A DNA stretch of 11,452 nucleotides, taken from positions 1-11,452 of the forward strand of contig CAXTTV010000159.1 of assembly GCA_964247295.1 (NCBI GenBank). Direction: 5' to 3'. The first letter of the stretch is position 1. Every line of letters begins with the position of its first letter. Positions 1 to 7,957 of the stretch are shown here, piece by piece. This DNA is from CAXTTV01 sp964247295 (lineage in GTDB: Bacteria > Chloroflexota > Ktedonobacteria > Ktedonobacterales > Ktedonobacteraceae). The notes below the pieces were generated by a model that was not told where the DNA came from, did not search any database, and saw nothing but the letters and a program-made list of their open reading frames with translations. The position numbers were made by a program, and so were the translations under genes.

Positions 1-1593
1 GGTCAGGGTCTTGGTAATAACCTATCGGATTATCCCCGCGTTATTCGTCTGGCGCATAGTAACTCCTCAACCTCTCCTAACGGGACCTTGATTGCCTCAT
101 CTGACTCCCCTGGTAATGGAGCCTTTCCTGTATCCAAGAGTGTCGATGAAGGGAAGCACTGGTCGCCGATCGGCTCTGTCCCTGCAACTACAAATGGATA
201 TTGCTGTGTCGCACTGTTTGAGCTTCCTGATCAGAAGGGCTCATTAGGTGCCGGCACGCTATTGCTAGCGGGAACGGTGAGAGCGGGAGCCGCGATTAGT
301 GTCTGGGATAGCACGAACCAGGGAGACTCCTGGAATTTTCTCAGCGATGTCGCGACCAATGGTCAAGGAAATGGCAAAGGGCTCTGGGAGCCAGCGTTCG
401 CGCTGGACAGTGCTGGAAATCTCGTCTGCTACTTTTCAGATGAGCGCCACGAGGGAGACGGATATAATCAGTTGCTCGGGCATGTAGTCTCTACCGATGG
501 TGGTCGAACCTGGGGAAATGAAGTATTTGATGTCGCTGTCAAGGATGGCACTACCCGCCCAGGTATGGCAAGCGTTGCGCGTGTTCCCGATGGGGCGTAC
601 CTGATGGCCTATGAGGTTTGTGGGAATCCCGGTTGTGAAGTCCATATTCGCAAATCAGGAGATGGTGATAATTGGGGGAACGCCTCCGATATCGGACCTC
701 GGCCTCAGGCGAATGATGGTAGCTATTTTCTCAGCACGACTGGTCTGGTCTGGAGTCCGGCTGGTGGCCCAAATGGCGAGCTGATCCTGGTCGGCAAATA
801 CCTGATAAATAGTCCGAATGGTGGGAGCGGTTCAACTCTCTTTACCACTACCGACTTTAGCGGCGCTGGTACCTGGTATAAAACAACGGCCCCATTAAAT
901 ATCAGTGTACCAGAGGGCGGAGATCATTGTGCTAACTACTCCTCAGCTCTGCTTCCTTCAACGGATGGAACCAGCCTACTGGAACTGGCCGGTCAGTTAG
1001 GAGCCAATAATAGTTGCGAGATTATTGCTGGTTCAGCGAATGTGAGCGTACTGCCCTACAGTGATCCTTTTAATAATGGTACGGATGCTGGCTGGGTCAC
1101 CTATGGAGGTGACTGGTCGGTCTCTAATGGCGTCTATAGCAATACCTTGTACAGTAATCAGGGAGATAAAGCGGTTGTTGGCTCTACAGGCTGGAGCGAT
1201 TATACGCTTTCTGGAGATGTCGAGCGGACATCGGATGGGGCCGATCCAGGCTTCATTGTGCGCGTCTCCAGGCCCGCGACCGGGATCGACTCTATGAATG
1301 GCTATGTTGTCGGTCTTGGTAACGATGGGTTCTATCTGGGGCGTGAAACGAATGGCAACTGGACCGCCCTCCAGAACGCTACAATCCCCGGAGGCGTCGC
1401 TACAAACAACTGGTATCACATGGATATTCAAGTGAAGGGTTGTACTCTGACGGTGGATGTCATGGCCGCTGGCTCATCTAATAAGGGAAATTTAACCTAT
1501 ACCGATAACGGCTGCTCTGCTACAACCGGGCAGATCGGTGTTCGCGCCCATAATGGGACCGCAAGCTGGCGCAATATTACTGTCAAACCGTAA
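1..1593 (+). CDS. Secreted-type BNR/sialidase-fold glycosidase with C-terminal lectin-like domain (5' end outside window)
   Basis: The frame is open from base 1, with no stop and no convincing start or ribosome site, so the N-terminus and any signal peptide lie outside; 530 residues are visible. The N-terminal two thirds look like a six-bladed BNR propeller. Four Asp-box motifs are seen at about residues 47-54 (SVDEGKHW), 104-111 (STNQGDSW), 164-171 (STDGGRTW) and 219-225 (SGDGDNW). The stretches LWEP...CYFSDER, TRPGM...YLMAYE and WSPAGGPNGELILVG recall the sialidase superfamily and especially GH93 exo-arabinanases. Residues about 355-530, starting at DPFNNG, resemble the concanavalin-like CBM66/DUF1080 sandwich often appended to extracellular glycosidases. 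Many Gly, Asn and Ser residues and few Lys fit export. The substrate (arabinan, sialoside or another glycan) cannot be fixed from sequence. Fold and glycosidase role are fairly sure; GH93 assignment is an inference from memory of family motifs. Confidence 0.8.
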   Translation, partial: GQGLGNNLSDYPRVIRLAHSNSSTSPNGTLIASSDSPGNGAFPVSKSVDEGKHWSPIGSVPATTNGYCCVALFELPDQKGSLGAGTLLLAGTVRAGAAISVWDSTNQGDSWNFLSDVATNGQGNGKGLWEPAFALDSAGNLVCYFSDERHEGDGYNQLLGHVVSTDGGRTWGNEVFDVAVKDGTTRPGMASVARVPDGAYLMAYEVCGNPGCEVHIRKSGDGDNWGNASDIGPRPQANDGSYFLSTTGLVWSPAGGPNGELILVGKYLINSPNGGSGSTLFTTTDFSGAGTWYKTTAPLNISVPEGGDHCANYSSALLPSTDGTSLLELAGQLGANNSCEIIAGSANVSVLPYSDPFNNGTDAGWVTYGGDWSVSNGVYSNTLYSNQGDKAVVGSTGWSDYTLSGDVERTSDGADPGFIVRVSRPATGIDSMNGYVVGLGNDGFYLGRETNGNWTALQNATIPGGVATNNWYHMDIQVKGCTLTVDVMAAGSSNKGNLTYTDNGCSATTGQIGVRAHNGTASWRNITVKP

Positions 1594-1625
1594 CACCTGG
1601 GAAATACTTTCTCTTGTGACAAAGC

Positions 1626-1666
1626 AAACTGGAACGGGACCCACAGGTTCCGTTCCAGTTTTTCTT
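1626..1666 (+). terminator. Rho-independent terminator of the glycosidase gene
   Basis: A 16-bp stem (1626-1641 with 1646-1661, one G-U pair) closes a CACA tetraloop and runs into TTTTTCTT. It starts 33 bases after the glycosidase stop codon. The convergent STAND gene ends at 1734, so the same stem may also end that transcript, although the U tract on the minus strand is interrupted. Confidence 0.9.
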
Positions 1667-1733
1667 GTGGACATAGTTGCAATCTTCTATGTGTGGTTAT
1701 CCCTGAAGTCACAGCTTATAGGGAAGCATAGCG

Positions 1734-4376
1734 CTAGTTGATACCTGACTCATTATAGGTGCGCTCCAGCCAGGATCGAACTTTGGTGGCCTTCACATGT
1801 TGAAGACTTTCAAACAGGGCGAGACTTTCTTGCGCATAGTTTATCGCTTTATCAATCTGTTGTTGGGCCAGGGCGACCCTGGCCAGAGTATAAAGGGCCA
1901 TTGCTTTGATATCAATTTCTTTGTCGTTGGAAGCGGTGATAGCTTCTTGTAGTCTTTGTTCTGCCTGTGTATATTGTCCGGTCTCTAGATAGGTTTTGCC
2001 CAGACCAACAAGGTTCGCGGCGGCCATTCTGCCATATTCCATCTCGTGAGCCAGGGCGAAGGCTTTTTGATATTCAACTGTCGCCAGTTCTATTCTTTGT
2101 TGTTTACGGGCAATCTCCGCGAGATTGAACTGTATGTTACAGATAAGGGAGCGGTGTTTGATCTGTTGGGCCAGGGTAAAAGCTTCCTGGCAGTAGTTTT
2201 TTGCCCGTTCTTGATCTCTACGATGACTGGAGATTACTCCGAGTCCGTTGAGGAGACGAATAATATACTCTTGATGGCCGATCTGTCGAGCATGGGCCAG
2301 CCCTTCCTGATAATAGGCCTCCGCCTCCTTATCCCTATGCTGTTTTTCTGCGGCTGCCCCCATGGCATTAAAAATGCGACTGATTAGTTCGCGTTGACCT
2401 TTTTGTTGGGCGAGAAGAAGGGCCTCTTGATAGTATGGTTCGGCTTGTGAATAGTGTGCTCGGTAATGTTGCATCAGGCCAAAGTTGTAGAGAAGATGGC
2501 TTTTGTCCACATGCTTCCCAGTGTTTTGAGTTATTGTCAGGCCTTGCTGACAGTATACTTCTGCCTGGTCATAGTTTCCTTGACGGATCTCGATGGTCGC
2601 GAGACCATTCAAAAGCAGGATACTCAGCTCCGGCTGCTCTGTTTGTTGAGTAAGCCTGATACCTTTTTGATAATGCTTTTTCGCTTGTTTGTATTTTCCC
2701 TGACGCTCGCTGATATCACCAAGGTACGCCAGAAGCCTCATCACCTGTGTAGTGTCCTGGATCTCTTCACTCAAGGCCAGAGCCCGTTGGAGGTACTGTT
2801 CTGCCTCTTGATACCATCCCCGTACCTGCCAGAATAGAACCAGAGAGAGGACCAGTTGTATATACTGTGCCTTGTGATTATATCTGGTTGTGATCTCGAT
2901 AGCCTGTAAGATATTGCCGTATTCTATCTCAATTTGTTCATACACTTCTACATGCTTCTCCAGCCAGGAGATGATGAAATTCATAAGCCGTGTCCTGACT
3001 TCCTCAATTCCGGCCTTTTCTGCCTGCATATTGATGCGAGCATAGTCCGCGATCGTTTGGTGAAGGGTATAGCGGCCCTGGCTATAACTCTCAACCAGCC
3101 CGATATCCACCAGATTATTGAGCGGCTCGTATGCATCTGGAAGGAGTGCTTCGACAAGCTCTTCCGAAAAACTGTTTGGTTTAGCATGCAAGATTGCCAG
3201 TCGGCGGAGCAGAGTTCGTGTGAGCGGTGTAGACTCTTGTTCGCTCACAGCGATCACCGAATATAATGAGAAAGAAGCGGAGGCCGGCAGGTTTGATGGT
3301 AGATCCATAAGGGAGCGAGGGATCTTCATATAGAGCCGTTGCTCTGTTTTGCGTAGAGCATTCAGAGCGCGTTGTATACGTTGAGGCTGTCGGGTATATG
3401 CCTGCACCTGAAGATGTCTCGCGATAATCGTGAGGGCTAGAGGAAGGGCACCTACTTGCTGAACTAATGCGCCTATCCAAATTGGCTCTTTCTCCAGAAT
3501 ATCTGGAACGAAGCGCGCGAGAAGATTAATTCCATCCTCTCTTGATAACTCGGGTAGAGCGATAGTGTTTCCTGGCGCGGCCATCTGCACCGCGAGGAGG
3601 GGGAACCGCGTTGTGATAAGATAAGAACATTGGATGCCGCCCACCTGCAATAGCAGGGCATCTTCCGCTCTCCACAGATCGTCAAGGATAATTAAGAACC
3701 GCCGTTTACCAATGGCAAAGCGTAACAATCTTATCCAATCACCAGGAGTCTTTGTCTTTTCTATATCTGCTGCTGCAATCCCAAGTAAATGGCTCCATCG
3801 AACAAAATGTTCGATGAGATTAGCATCGGGGCCTAAGTTTGCCCAGAGAATCCCATCTTCAAAGTGCTGATAGATCCCGATCTGCTGGAGAAGTACACAG
3901 ACAAGGGATGTTTTCCCAACACCTGGTAATCCATGAAGCGCCAGCACCTGAGGATAGGCTGAATTACACATTTTCTGAGAGAGGTCGGCCAGGACTTTCT
4001 CTCTCCCAACAAGCACAAAGTGAGAAGAAAGTGTAGGCATCAAAGGATCATAAATTGCTTCTATGCAAAAAGGCGCTTGGCGTGCCATTGAGTCCTGGTT
4101 TATCATTTCGGGAGGCATCGTTTGATCTGTTAAAGTGTAAGTCATTTGGGAAGGAGGGGTCTTTTCAGAAGACTCATCCGATGCAAGTAGATCTAGATCC
4201 TCGGCTGTAAGCTGAAAGAGTGCACAGAGCTTTTCTCGAATGTGGGGTGCCGGAAAACCCTCCCCTCGTTCCCATCGTCCCACTGTATTAGGAGTTGTTT
4301 CTAAAAGGGCTGCTAAGCGTGCTCGAGAAAAACCGCGTTGAAGGCGCTCGTGGCGTACTCGCTGACTGAATGACAT
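1734..4376 (-). CDS. STAND-type regulator: XRE HTH, NB-ARC NTPase, TPR array
   Basis: An 880-residue protein. Residues 1-60 form a XRE-type helix-turn-helix (SRARLAALLETTPNTVGRWE). Residues about 125-320 form an NB-ARC switch with Walker A GLPGVGKTS (149-157), Walker B FLIILDDLW (227-235), sensor-like LITTR (253-257) and GALPLAL (309-315). A winged-helix-like linker follows, then TPRs from about 505 to 865. Proteins of this STAND class are held inactive and oligomerise after a ligand meets the TPRs; here the DNA-binding domain suggests a transcriptional output, while Avs-like defence is a less likely alternative because no nuclease or other effector domain is fused. The start at 4376 is chosen because AGGAG lies 9 bases upstream; an in-frame TTG at 4424 has no such site. 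The gene stands alone, convergent with the glycosidase. The ligand and targets are unknown. Confidence 0.9.
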   Translation of the reverse strand: MSFSQRVRHERLQRGFSRARLAALLETTPNTVGRWERGEGFPAPHIREKLCALFQLTAEDLDLLASDESSEKTPPSQMTYTLTDQTMPPEMINQDSMARQAPFCIEAIYDPLMPTLSSHFVLVGREKVLADLSQKMCNSAYPQVLALHGLPGVGKTSLVCVLLQQIGIYQHFEDGILWANLGPDANLIEHFVRWSHLLGIAAADIEKTKTPGDWIRLLRFAIGKRRFLIILDDLWRAEDALLLQVGGIQCSYLITTRFPLLAVQMAAPGNTIALPELSREDGINLLARFVPDILEKEPIWIGALVQQVGALPLALTIIARHLQVQAYTRQPQRIQRALNALRKTEQRLYMKIPRSLMDLPSNLPASASFSLYSVIAVSEQESTPLTRTLLRRLAILHAKPNSFSEELVEALLPDAYEPLNNLVDIGLVESYSQGRYTLHQTIADYARINMQAEKAGIEEVRTRLMNFIISWLEKHVEVYEQIEIEYGNILQAIEITTRYNHKAQYIQLVLSLVLFWQVRGWYQEAEQYLQRALALSEEIQDTTQVMRLLAYLGDISERQGKYKQAKKHYQKGIRLTQQTEQPELSILLLNGLATIEIRQGNYDQAEVYCQQGLTITQNTGKHVDKSHLLYNFGLMQHYRAHYSQAEPYYQEALLLAQQKGQRELISRIFNAMGAAAEKQHRDKEAEAYYQEGLAHARQIGHQEYIIRLLNGLGVISSHRRDQERAKNYCQEAFTLAQQIKHRSLICNIQFNLAEIARKQQRIELATVEYQKAFALAHEMEYGRMAAANLVGLGKTYLETGQYTQAEQRLQEAITASNDKEIDIKAMALYTLARVALAQQQIDKAINYAQESLALFESLQHVKATKVRSWLERTYNESGIN
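1782..2864 (-). repeat. TPR-coding repeats with 120-bp (40-residue) period
   Basis: The motif YxQAExYxQxA recurs at protein residues 522, 562, 602, 642, 682, 722, 762, 802 and 841, a step of 40 residues in all but the last interval (39). That makes about nine tandem TPRs. Regular spacing with diverged sequence suggests old duplication under selection to keep the superhelix in phase. The DNA copies are too diverged to count as a simple tandem repeat. Confidence 0.85.
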
Positions 4377-4471
4377 ATTTTTTATCTCCTGTGAAAATGT
4401 GTCTTTTTTTAAGATCACGAGCAATTATTGTAAAAGGTAATTTTCTTATAGAAATTGTTCTACCCACTTTA

Positions 4472-4500
4472 ATAATACTATGCATTTAAAGATTGCGTAA
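4472..4500 (-). promoter_or_regulatory. Candidate promoter of the STAND gene
   Basis: On the minus strand TTACGC (4500-4495) and TATTAT (4477-4472) are 17 bases apart. The -10 matches five of six positions and the -35 is weak. It would give a leader of about 90 bases. A second candidate, TTAAAG then TATAAG 16 bases on, lies nearer the gene, so the start point is uncertain. Confidence 0.3.
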
Positions 4501-4568
4501 TATGATGGATACATGATAGGTATATGTTATGGTTACATGGGTTTTCTCATGGTATTCTTCTACTATGG

Positions 4569-4607
4569 CTTTTGCACAATAAAAGTGGAATCCCTTTATT
4601 GCGAAAG
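4569..4607 (+). promoter_or_regulatory. Hairpin in the gap/leader ahead of the receiver gene
   Basis: CTTTTG (4569-4574) pairs with CGAAAG (4602-4607), and CAATAAAAG (4577-4585) pairs with CTTTATTG (4594-4601), giving about 14 pairs with a CA bulge and one A bulge. It lies 69 bases before the start codon of the receiver gene. If transcription starts upstream (a weak TTGCGT-18-TAGGTA at 4493-4522), the hairpin is in the 5' leader and could affect message stability or translation. No riboswitch class is recognised. The rest of the 4377-4676 gap is AT-rich with nothing further seen. Confidence 0.35.
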
Positions 4608-4676
4608 AATATTAAGAAGAATTTACGTACATACAACCATCTTTCATGTAGCTCACAAAGAGAAAGGAGGCAAACT

Positions 4677-5087
4677 ATGGGCAAACTAGTGATGATTATA
4701 GATGATTCATTAACCATTCGTAAAATCGTAGAGACAAGTTTACAGCGTGAAGGCTTTGAAGTTGTCAATTACCCCGATGGAATCGAAGCTTTGCGTGCAT
4801 TGGCGGAAAAGCGTCTAAACCGGATACCCGATCTGGTGCTTTTGGATATTGGCCTACCCAAGATGGATGGCTATGAGATTGCCAGACGGTTGAGATCGAA
4901 ATCTCAATTTAATAACACTGTAATCGTAATGGTCTCCGGTCGTGACGGTGTAGTAGATCGTCTTAAAGGTCGTTTAGCCGGAGCTAGAGAATATCTTACA
5001 AAACCATTCCGGACACAGGATCTGATCGCGATCACGCAGCATTACCTTGGCACTCCTTTTCAAATGTCTGAGGTTAAATACAGTTAA
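4677..5087 (+). CDS. Stand-alone CheY-like response regulator receiver
   Basis: A 136-residue protein made only of a receiver domain. The acidic pair D9/D10 (MIIDDS), the phospho-acceptor D57 (VLLDIGLP), S87 (VMVSGRD) and K109 (YLTKPF) are all in place, so it should accept phosphate from a histidine kinase. No output domain follows, so it would act through protein contact, as CheY, Spo0F or PilG/PilH-like proteins do. No histidine kinase or chemotaxis gene is nearby, so its partner is encoded elsewhere. The start at 4677 is set by AAAGGAGG, 5-6 bases upstream; the same frame runs back to a TTG at 4524 but that stretch (many Leu, Trp and Lys) does not look like receiver protein. Its expression may involve the leader hairpin at 4569-4607. 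Confidence 0.92.
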   Translation: MGKLVMIIDDSLTIRKIVETSLQREGFEVVNYPDGIEALRALAEKRLNRIPDLVLLDIGLPKMDGYEIARRLRSKSQFNNTVIVMVSGRDGVVDRLKGRLAGAREYLTKPFRTQDLIAITQHYLGTPFQMSEVKYS

Positions 5088-5411
5088 ATGGGAGCGTAAC
5101 CACAGAAGCGATATGTATTGTAGAATTCTCCCCATGTACTTTAGTGAGAAAATAGTATGCCAGGGACGGCGGAGGGCAGTTCATAAAGAACCACCCTCTC
5201 ATACCCCTTTCTCCCTCTTCCTCGATAGTCAAGATCCCACGGGCCACGAGGCGATTGTACTCCTGCCTCAATTTTAGTATCGGTTCCATTGTTGAAGAAA
5301 CGAGATTACAATCACGTTGCTTTCATCGTATATCTTGTGACGTAGCCTCTTCTATTAAGCGGGTAGCGTAGAAAAATTTATGAAGTTTTGCTTTTGTTGT
5401 ATGTCAGAAAA
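5088..5411. other. Intergenic gap between receiver and MocR genes; one imperfect hairpin
   Basis: This 324-base convergent gap has no convincing gene. At 5171-5199 GGAGGG and GTTC pair with GAAC and CCCTCT around an ATAAA loop with a 2x2 internal bulge. It is followed by a pyrimidine-rich stretch rather than a T run, so it could be a weak end for the receiver transcript. A 71-codon minus-strand frame (5074-5289) has no ribosome site and no recognised family. Confidence 0.5.
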
Positions 5412-6872
5412 TTAGATAACCAGGGGGAGATGTGGGGGTCTTTTGGTGAGACGTGCTTGATAATACTGCCAAGCTTTGTGAAGGCGTTCCAGCCCTACTA
5501 TAATCTCCTCTGAGGAACGACCATAGGAGAGCCGAACACACCTGCTGCGCTGTTCGTCAACCGATAATGTTTGCCCTGGAGTAATCAGGACTCCATGATG
5601 CAAGGCCTCTTGCGCTAACTCTCGGGCATCTCCTTTGGGAATCTGAAGCCAGAGAAATAATCCGCCTGCCGGATGTTTCCAGGTCCAACCATCCAGCAGA
5701 CGTGCTACATGTTTTTCCATCAGTAGCAGATTATTCTGAAGTTCTTGATGTCTTTGACATGAGAAGGATTCCCAATCATTGAGCAGCTTGACCGCCATTA
5801 CCTGACTGATTACAGGAGAGCCGAGATCATGAACCGCTTTAAACCGCGCGAGCCGCGAAATGACCTCAGCAGAGGCGCGAACCCAGCCGATCCGTATCCC
5901 GCCCCAGACTACTTTGCTTAAAGAGCCAATGGAGATTACATTCCCTTTGGAGGCATAGGCTGCGATCGGTGGTAGCGAGGGGCCCGTCCAGAGGAGATCA
6001 GCCATTGTGAGATCTTCAATGATTGTCACACCATGCTCTTCCGCGAGACGAGTGAGTATTCTTCTCTGTGTAATTGAGAGGCTGGTTCCAGTGGGATTCT
6101 GCATGGTTGGTGTGAGATACAGCCATTGAGCCAGACCTGACGCCATCTGTTGCTGCAATGTTTCCATCTGAAGCCCACTGGTCTCGATGGGAAAGGCGCG
6201 GAGCCGCAGGCCGAGCGAACGAAAGGCATCGAGGGCTCCAAAGAAGGTGGGCGACTCGATCAGGATGGAATCGTTTCGTTGAAGGAAACAGGTTGCGGTA
6301 AGCAGGATTGCCTGCTGAGCCCCGGTTGTGATCAGAATCTGCTCGGCTGAGGTGGGGATACCCTGTCGTGTAAATCTTTGAGCAATCGCCTGACGGAGCG
6401 GTTGATACCCATGGGGAATATAGCCATACGCACTCAGGACAGGTGCGAGCTCTTCCGCTACCGGTTGATACGGCTGGATTGGGATACTGGTGGGCCACGC
6501 CACTGCGCCGGTTGCCAGATCGATCGGGTCCACATGATCTGCAAGGAAAGCATCAAACACCGGTCCTCTGCCAAGAGAACTTGTCCAGGCTTCGTGATTC
6601 AATGCCCTTTGTTCAGAGCTGATCTCCTGAACCCATGTACCACTGCCAGGTCTTCGTTTGATGAAGCCTGCCTCTTCTAATTCCCGATACGCCGCGACCG
6701 CTGTATTGCGACTGACACCCAGTTCTTGTGCTAGCACCCGTTCGGCAGGCAACCGGGTATTCGCGGGGATCGCCGTGGTGAGGATCGCCCGATGAATGGC
6801 CTGAGCCAATCGATCATATAAAGGCCCTTTTCTCTGGGTCCACAACCCTAGAATTGATGCGATCTCTTGCAT
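5412..6872 (-). CDS. MocR-type regulator: GntR winged helix fused to PLP aminotransferase fold
   Basis: A 486-residue protein, normal for the MocR/GabR family. Residues about 15-82 are a GntR winged helix (RLPAERVLAQELGVSRNTAV, then PGSGTWV). The rest is a fold-type I aminotransferase domain: NPTG (259-262), the PLP-contacting Asp in IIEDLT (D287), the Schiff-base lysine in SLSKVVWGG (K320) and the carboxylate-binding Arg in CVRLSYG (R447). PLP binding should therefore be intact. Family members use PLP-ligand chemistry as a sensor and bind direct repeats near a divergent target. The EDLTM motif in place of EDDY recalls the YczR-like subgroup. It faces an EamA exporter across 133 bases containing direct repeats, so it most likely controls that gene. 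The ATG at 6872 has only a poor ribosome site but begins right before the expected domain. Confidence 0.93.
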   Translation of the reverse strand: MQEIASILGLWTQRKGPLYDRLAQAIHRAILTTAIPANTRLPAERVLAQELGVSRNTAVAAYRELEEAGFIKRRPGSGTWVQEISSEQRALNHEAWTSSLGRGPVFDAFLADHVDPIDLATGAVAWPTSIPIQPYQPVAEELAPVLSAYGYIPHGYQPLRQAIAQRFTRQGIPTSAEQILITTGAQQAILLTATCFLQRNDSILIESPTFFGALDAFRSLGLRLRAFPIETSGLQMETLQQQMASGLAQWLYLTPTMQNPTGTSLSITQRRILTRLAEEHGVTIIEDLTMADLLWTGPSLPPIAAYASKGNVISIGSLSKVVWGGIRIGWVRASAEVISRLARFKAVHDLGSPVISQVMAVKLLNDWESFSCQRHQELQNNLLLMEKHVARLLDGWTWKHPAGGLFLWLQIPKGDARELAQEALHHGVLITPGQTLSVDEQRSRCVRLSYGRSSEEIIVGLERLHKAWQYYQARLTKRPPHLPLVI

Positions 6873-6898
6873 AAAATTGAGTCCACTTTATCCTCTAT

Positions 6899-6963
6899 TG
6901 GCCCTCGTTTTGCGGTGCCACATCCTCTATAGTTATGGTAAGGGCCCGTTCTGGCCCTCGTTT
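6899..6963. promoter_or_regulatory. Direct-repeat operator between MocR and EamA genes
   Basis: TGGCCCTCGTTT occurs twice, at 6899-6910 and 6952-6963, exactly 53 bp (about five helical turns) apart. A partial third copy, GGGCCCGTTC, adjoins the second. ATCCTCTAT also repeats at 6890-6898 and 6922-6930. MocR proteins such as GabR bind direct repeats on one DNA face, so these are likely sites of the protein encoded at 5412-6872; binding itself is inferred. Confidence 0.6.
6910..6939 (+). promoter_or_regulatory. Candidate promoter of the EamA exporter gene
   Basis: TTGCGG (6910-6915) and TATGGT (6934-6939) are 18 bases apart. The -35 abuts the first TGGCCCTCGTTT repeat, and the second repeat would lie just after the transcription start. 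That geometry fits control by the MocR protein. Confidence 0.4.
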
Positions 6964-6964
6964 C

Positions 6965-6970
6965 AGTATA
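6965..6970 (-). promoter_or_regulatory. Candidate -10 box for the MocR gene
   Basis: On the minus strand TATACT occurs at 6970-6965, touching the second direct repeat; its start would fall inside that repeat, allowing autorepression. The -35 region (CTGATC, 17 bases further up) is weak, so this is tentative. Confidence 0.3.
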
Positions 6971-7005
6971 ACACACCAAATTTTCCCGATCAGGAGTTAT
7001 CGTGC

Positions 7006-7947
7006 ATGGACACAACAACCGAGGCTCAGACGCATTCTCTGTTTATTCAGGCCCCTCAAAAAACGCCTCCATGGTATCGCGATCGCGCCATCTGGTTGGG
7101 AGGAGCTGGTATTCTTTGTTTTAGCTTCACGTTACCTGCGACGCATATGGCTGTACCAGCCTTTGGAAGTGTGGTTGTAGGATTGGGGCGGGCCGTATTC
7201 GCGGCGATCCTCGCCGGGATTGTCCTTATCGTTCGCCGGGAACCTTTGCCGGCCCGGCGGAACTGGTTGAGTCTATGTCTGGTATCGCTTGGCGTTGTGC
7301 TTGGGGTTGCACTGTTTTCGGCCCTTGCGCTCCAGGGAACCTCGGTTGCCCATGGGGCAATTGTTACTGGGTTGCTGCCCGCCGCGACCGCCATCGGAGC
7401 GGTACTGCGAGCGAAGGAGCGGCCATCCCTGCTTTTCTGGCTCAGTAGCGCCGCTGGAACTATCGCCGTCCTGCTCTTTGTGATTGCGCAGGGAGGTGGA
7501 CATCTTCAACCGGGGGATGGATGGATGCTGGCGGCGGTCGCCTCTGGAGCCGTAGGGTACACCGAAGGCGGTCGCCTGTCCCGTGAGATGGGTGGCTGGC
7601 GGGTGATCTGCTGGGCTCTGGTGATTTCCGCCCCGATCCTGATTTTCCCAGTTGGTTGGGATCTGCTTCAGCATGGCCTACATGGTGGGCCGCTGGCATG
7701 GTTCGGTTTGGGATATGTCTCGATCTTTAGTATGTTTCTGGGCTTTTTTGCCTGGTATCGTGGACTGGCCCTGGGAGGGATCGCGCGCATCGGGCAGATT
7801 CAACTCCTTCAGCCCCTGCTAACGATCGGTTGGGCCGCGCTTTTCATTGGAGAGCCCTTGAGCTGGGCTGCCGGTCTGACCGCACTGCTTGTGCTGCTCT
7901 GTGTCGCGATTGGCCAGCGCGGTCGTAGAATCGCGACTGCGCGGTAG
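7006..7947 (+). CDS. EamA/DMT-family inner-membrane exporter
   Basis: A 313-residue, strongly hydrophobic protein with about ten membrane spans in two halves, the layout of the drug/metabolite transporter (EamA, RhaT/YdcZ-like) superfamily. The first half starts at AIWLGGAGILCFSFTLPATH (about 28-47). The second half carries GYVSIFSMFLGFFAWYRGLA (236-255) and QIQLLQPLLTI...IGEPLSWAAG (264-290), which are typical family signatures. Members usually export amino acids or related metabolites; the substrate here is unknown. The start at 7006 is preceded by CAGGAG at 9 bases, whereas the longer frame from 6877 would run through the promoter and operator and encodes nothing family-like. Divergence from the MocR gene suggests PLP-linked amino acid or amine sensing controls export. 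Confidence 0.92.
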   Translation: MDTTTEAQTHSLFIQAPQKTPPWYRDRAIWLGGAGILCFSFTLPATHMAVPAFGSVVVGLGRAVFAAILAGIVLIVRREPLPARRNWLSLCLVSLGVVLGVALFSALALQGTSVAHGAIVTGLLPAATAIGAVLRAKERPSLLFWLSSAAGTIAVLLFVIAQGGGHLQPGDGWMLAAVASGAVGYTEGGRLSREMGGWRVICWALVISAPILIFPVGWDLLQHGLHGGPLAWFGLGYVSIFSMFLGFFAWYRGLALGGIARIGQIQLLQPLLTIGWAALFIGEPLSWAAGLTALLVLLCVAIGQRGRRIATAR

Positions 7948-7957
7948 TTTCTAGATA

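Noticed and set aside
88..1593. Glycosidase starting at the TTG at 88
   Set aside because: The frame is open to base 1 and upstream codons (YPRVIRLAHS) look like family sequence; the TTG has no ribosome site.
2046..3333. Several plus-strand frames of 70-127 codons
   Set aside because: They are opposite-strand shadows of the STAND/TPR coding sequence with no ribosome sites or family features.
4377..4424. STAND gene starting at TTG 4424
   Set aside because: AGGAG lies correctly before the ATG at 4376, inside the supposed extra codons.
4524..4676. 51-residue N-terminal extension of the receiver
   Set aside because: The composition is not protein-like and the strong AAAGGAGG serves the ATG at 4677.
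1734..5087. STAND gene plus receiver as a defence or two-component system
   Set aside because: The genes are divergent, no nuclease, kinase or other effector is adjacent, and nothing ties the receiver to the STAND protein.
5074..5289. 71-codon minus-strand frame (MEPILKLRQEYNRL...)
   Set aside because: The N-terminal part looks helical, but there is no ribosome site, no recognised family, and it overlaps the receiver 3' end.
6877..7005. 43-residue extension of the EamA protein
   Set aside because: It would translate the promoter and operator; CAGGAG supports the ATG at 7006.
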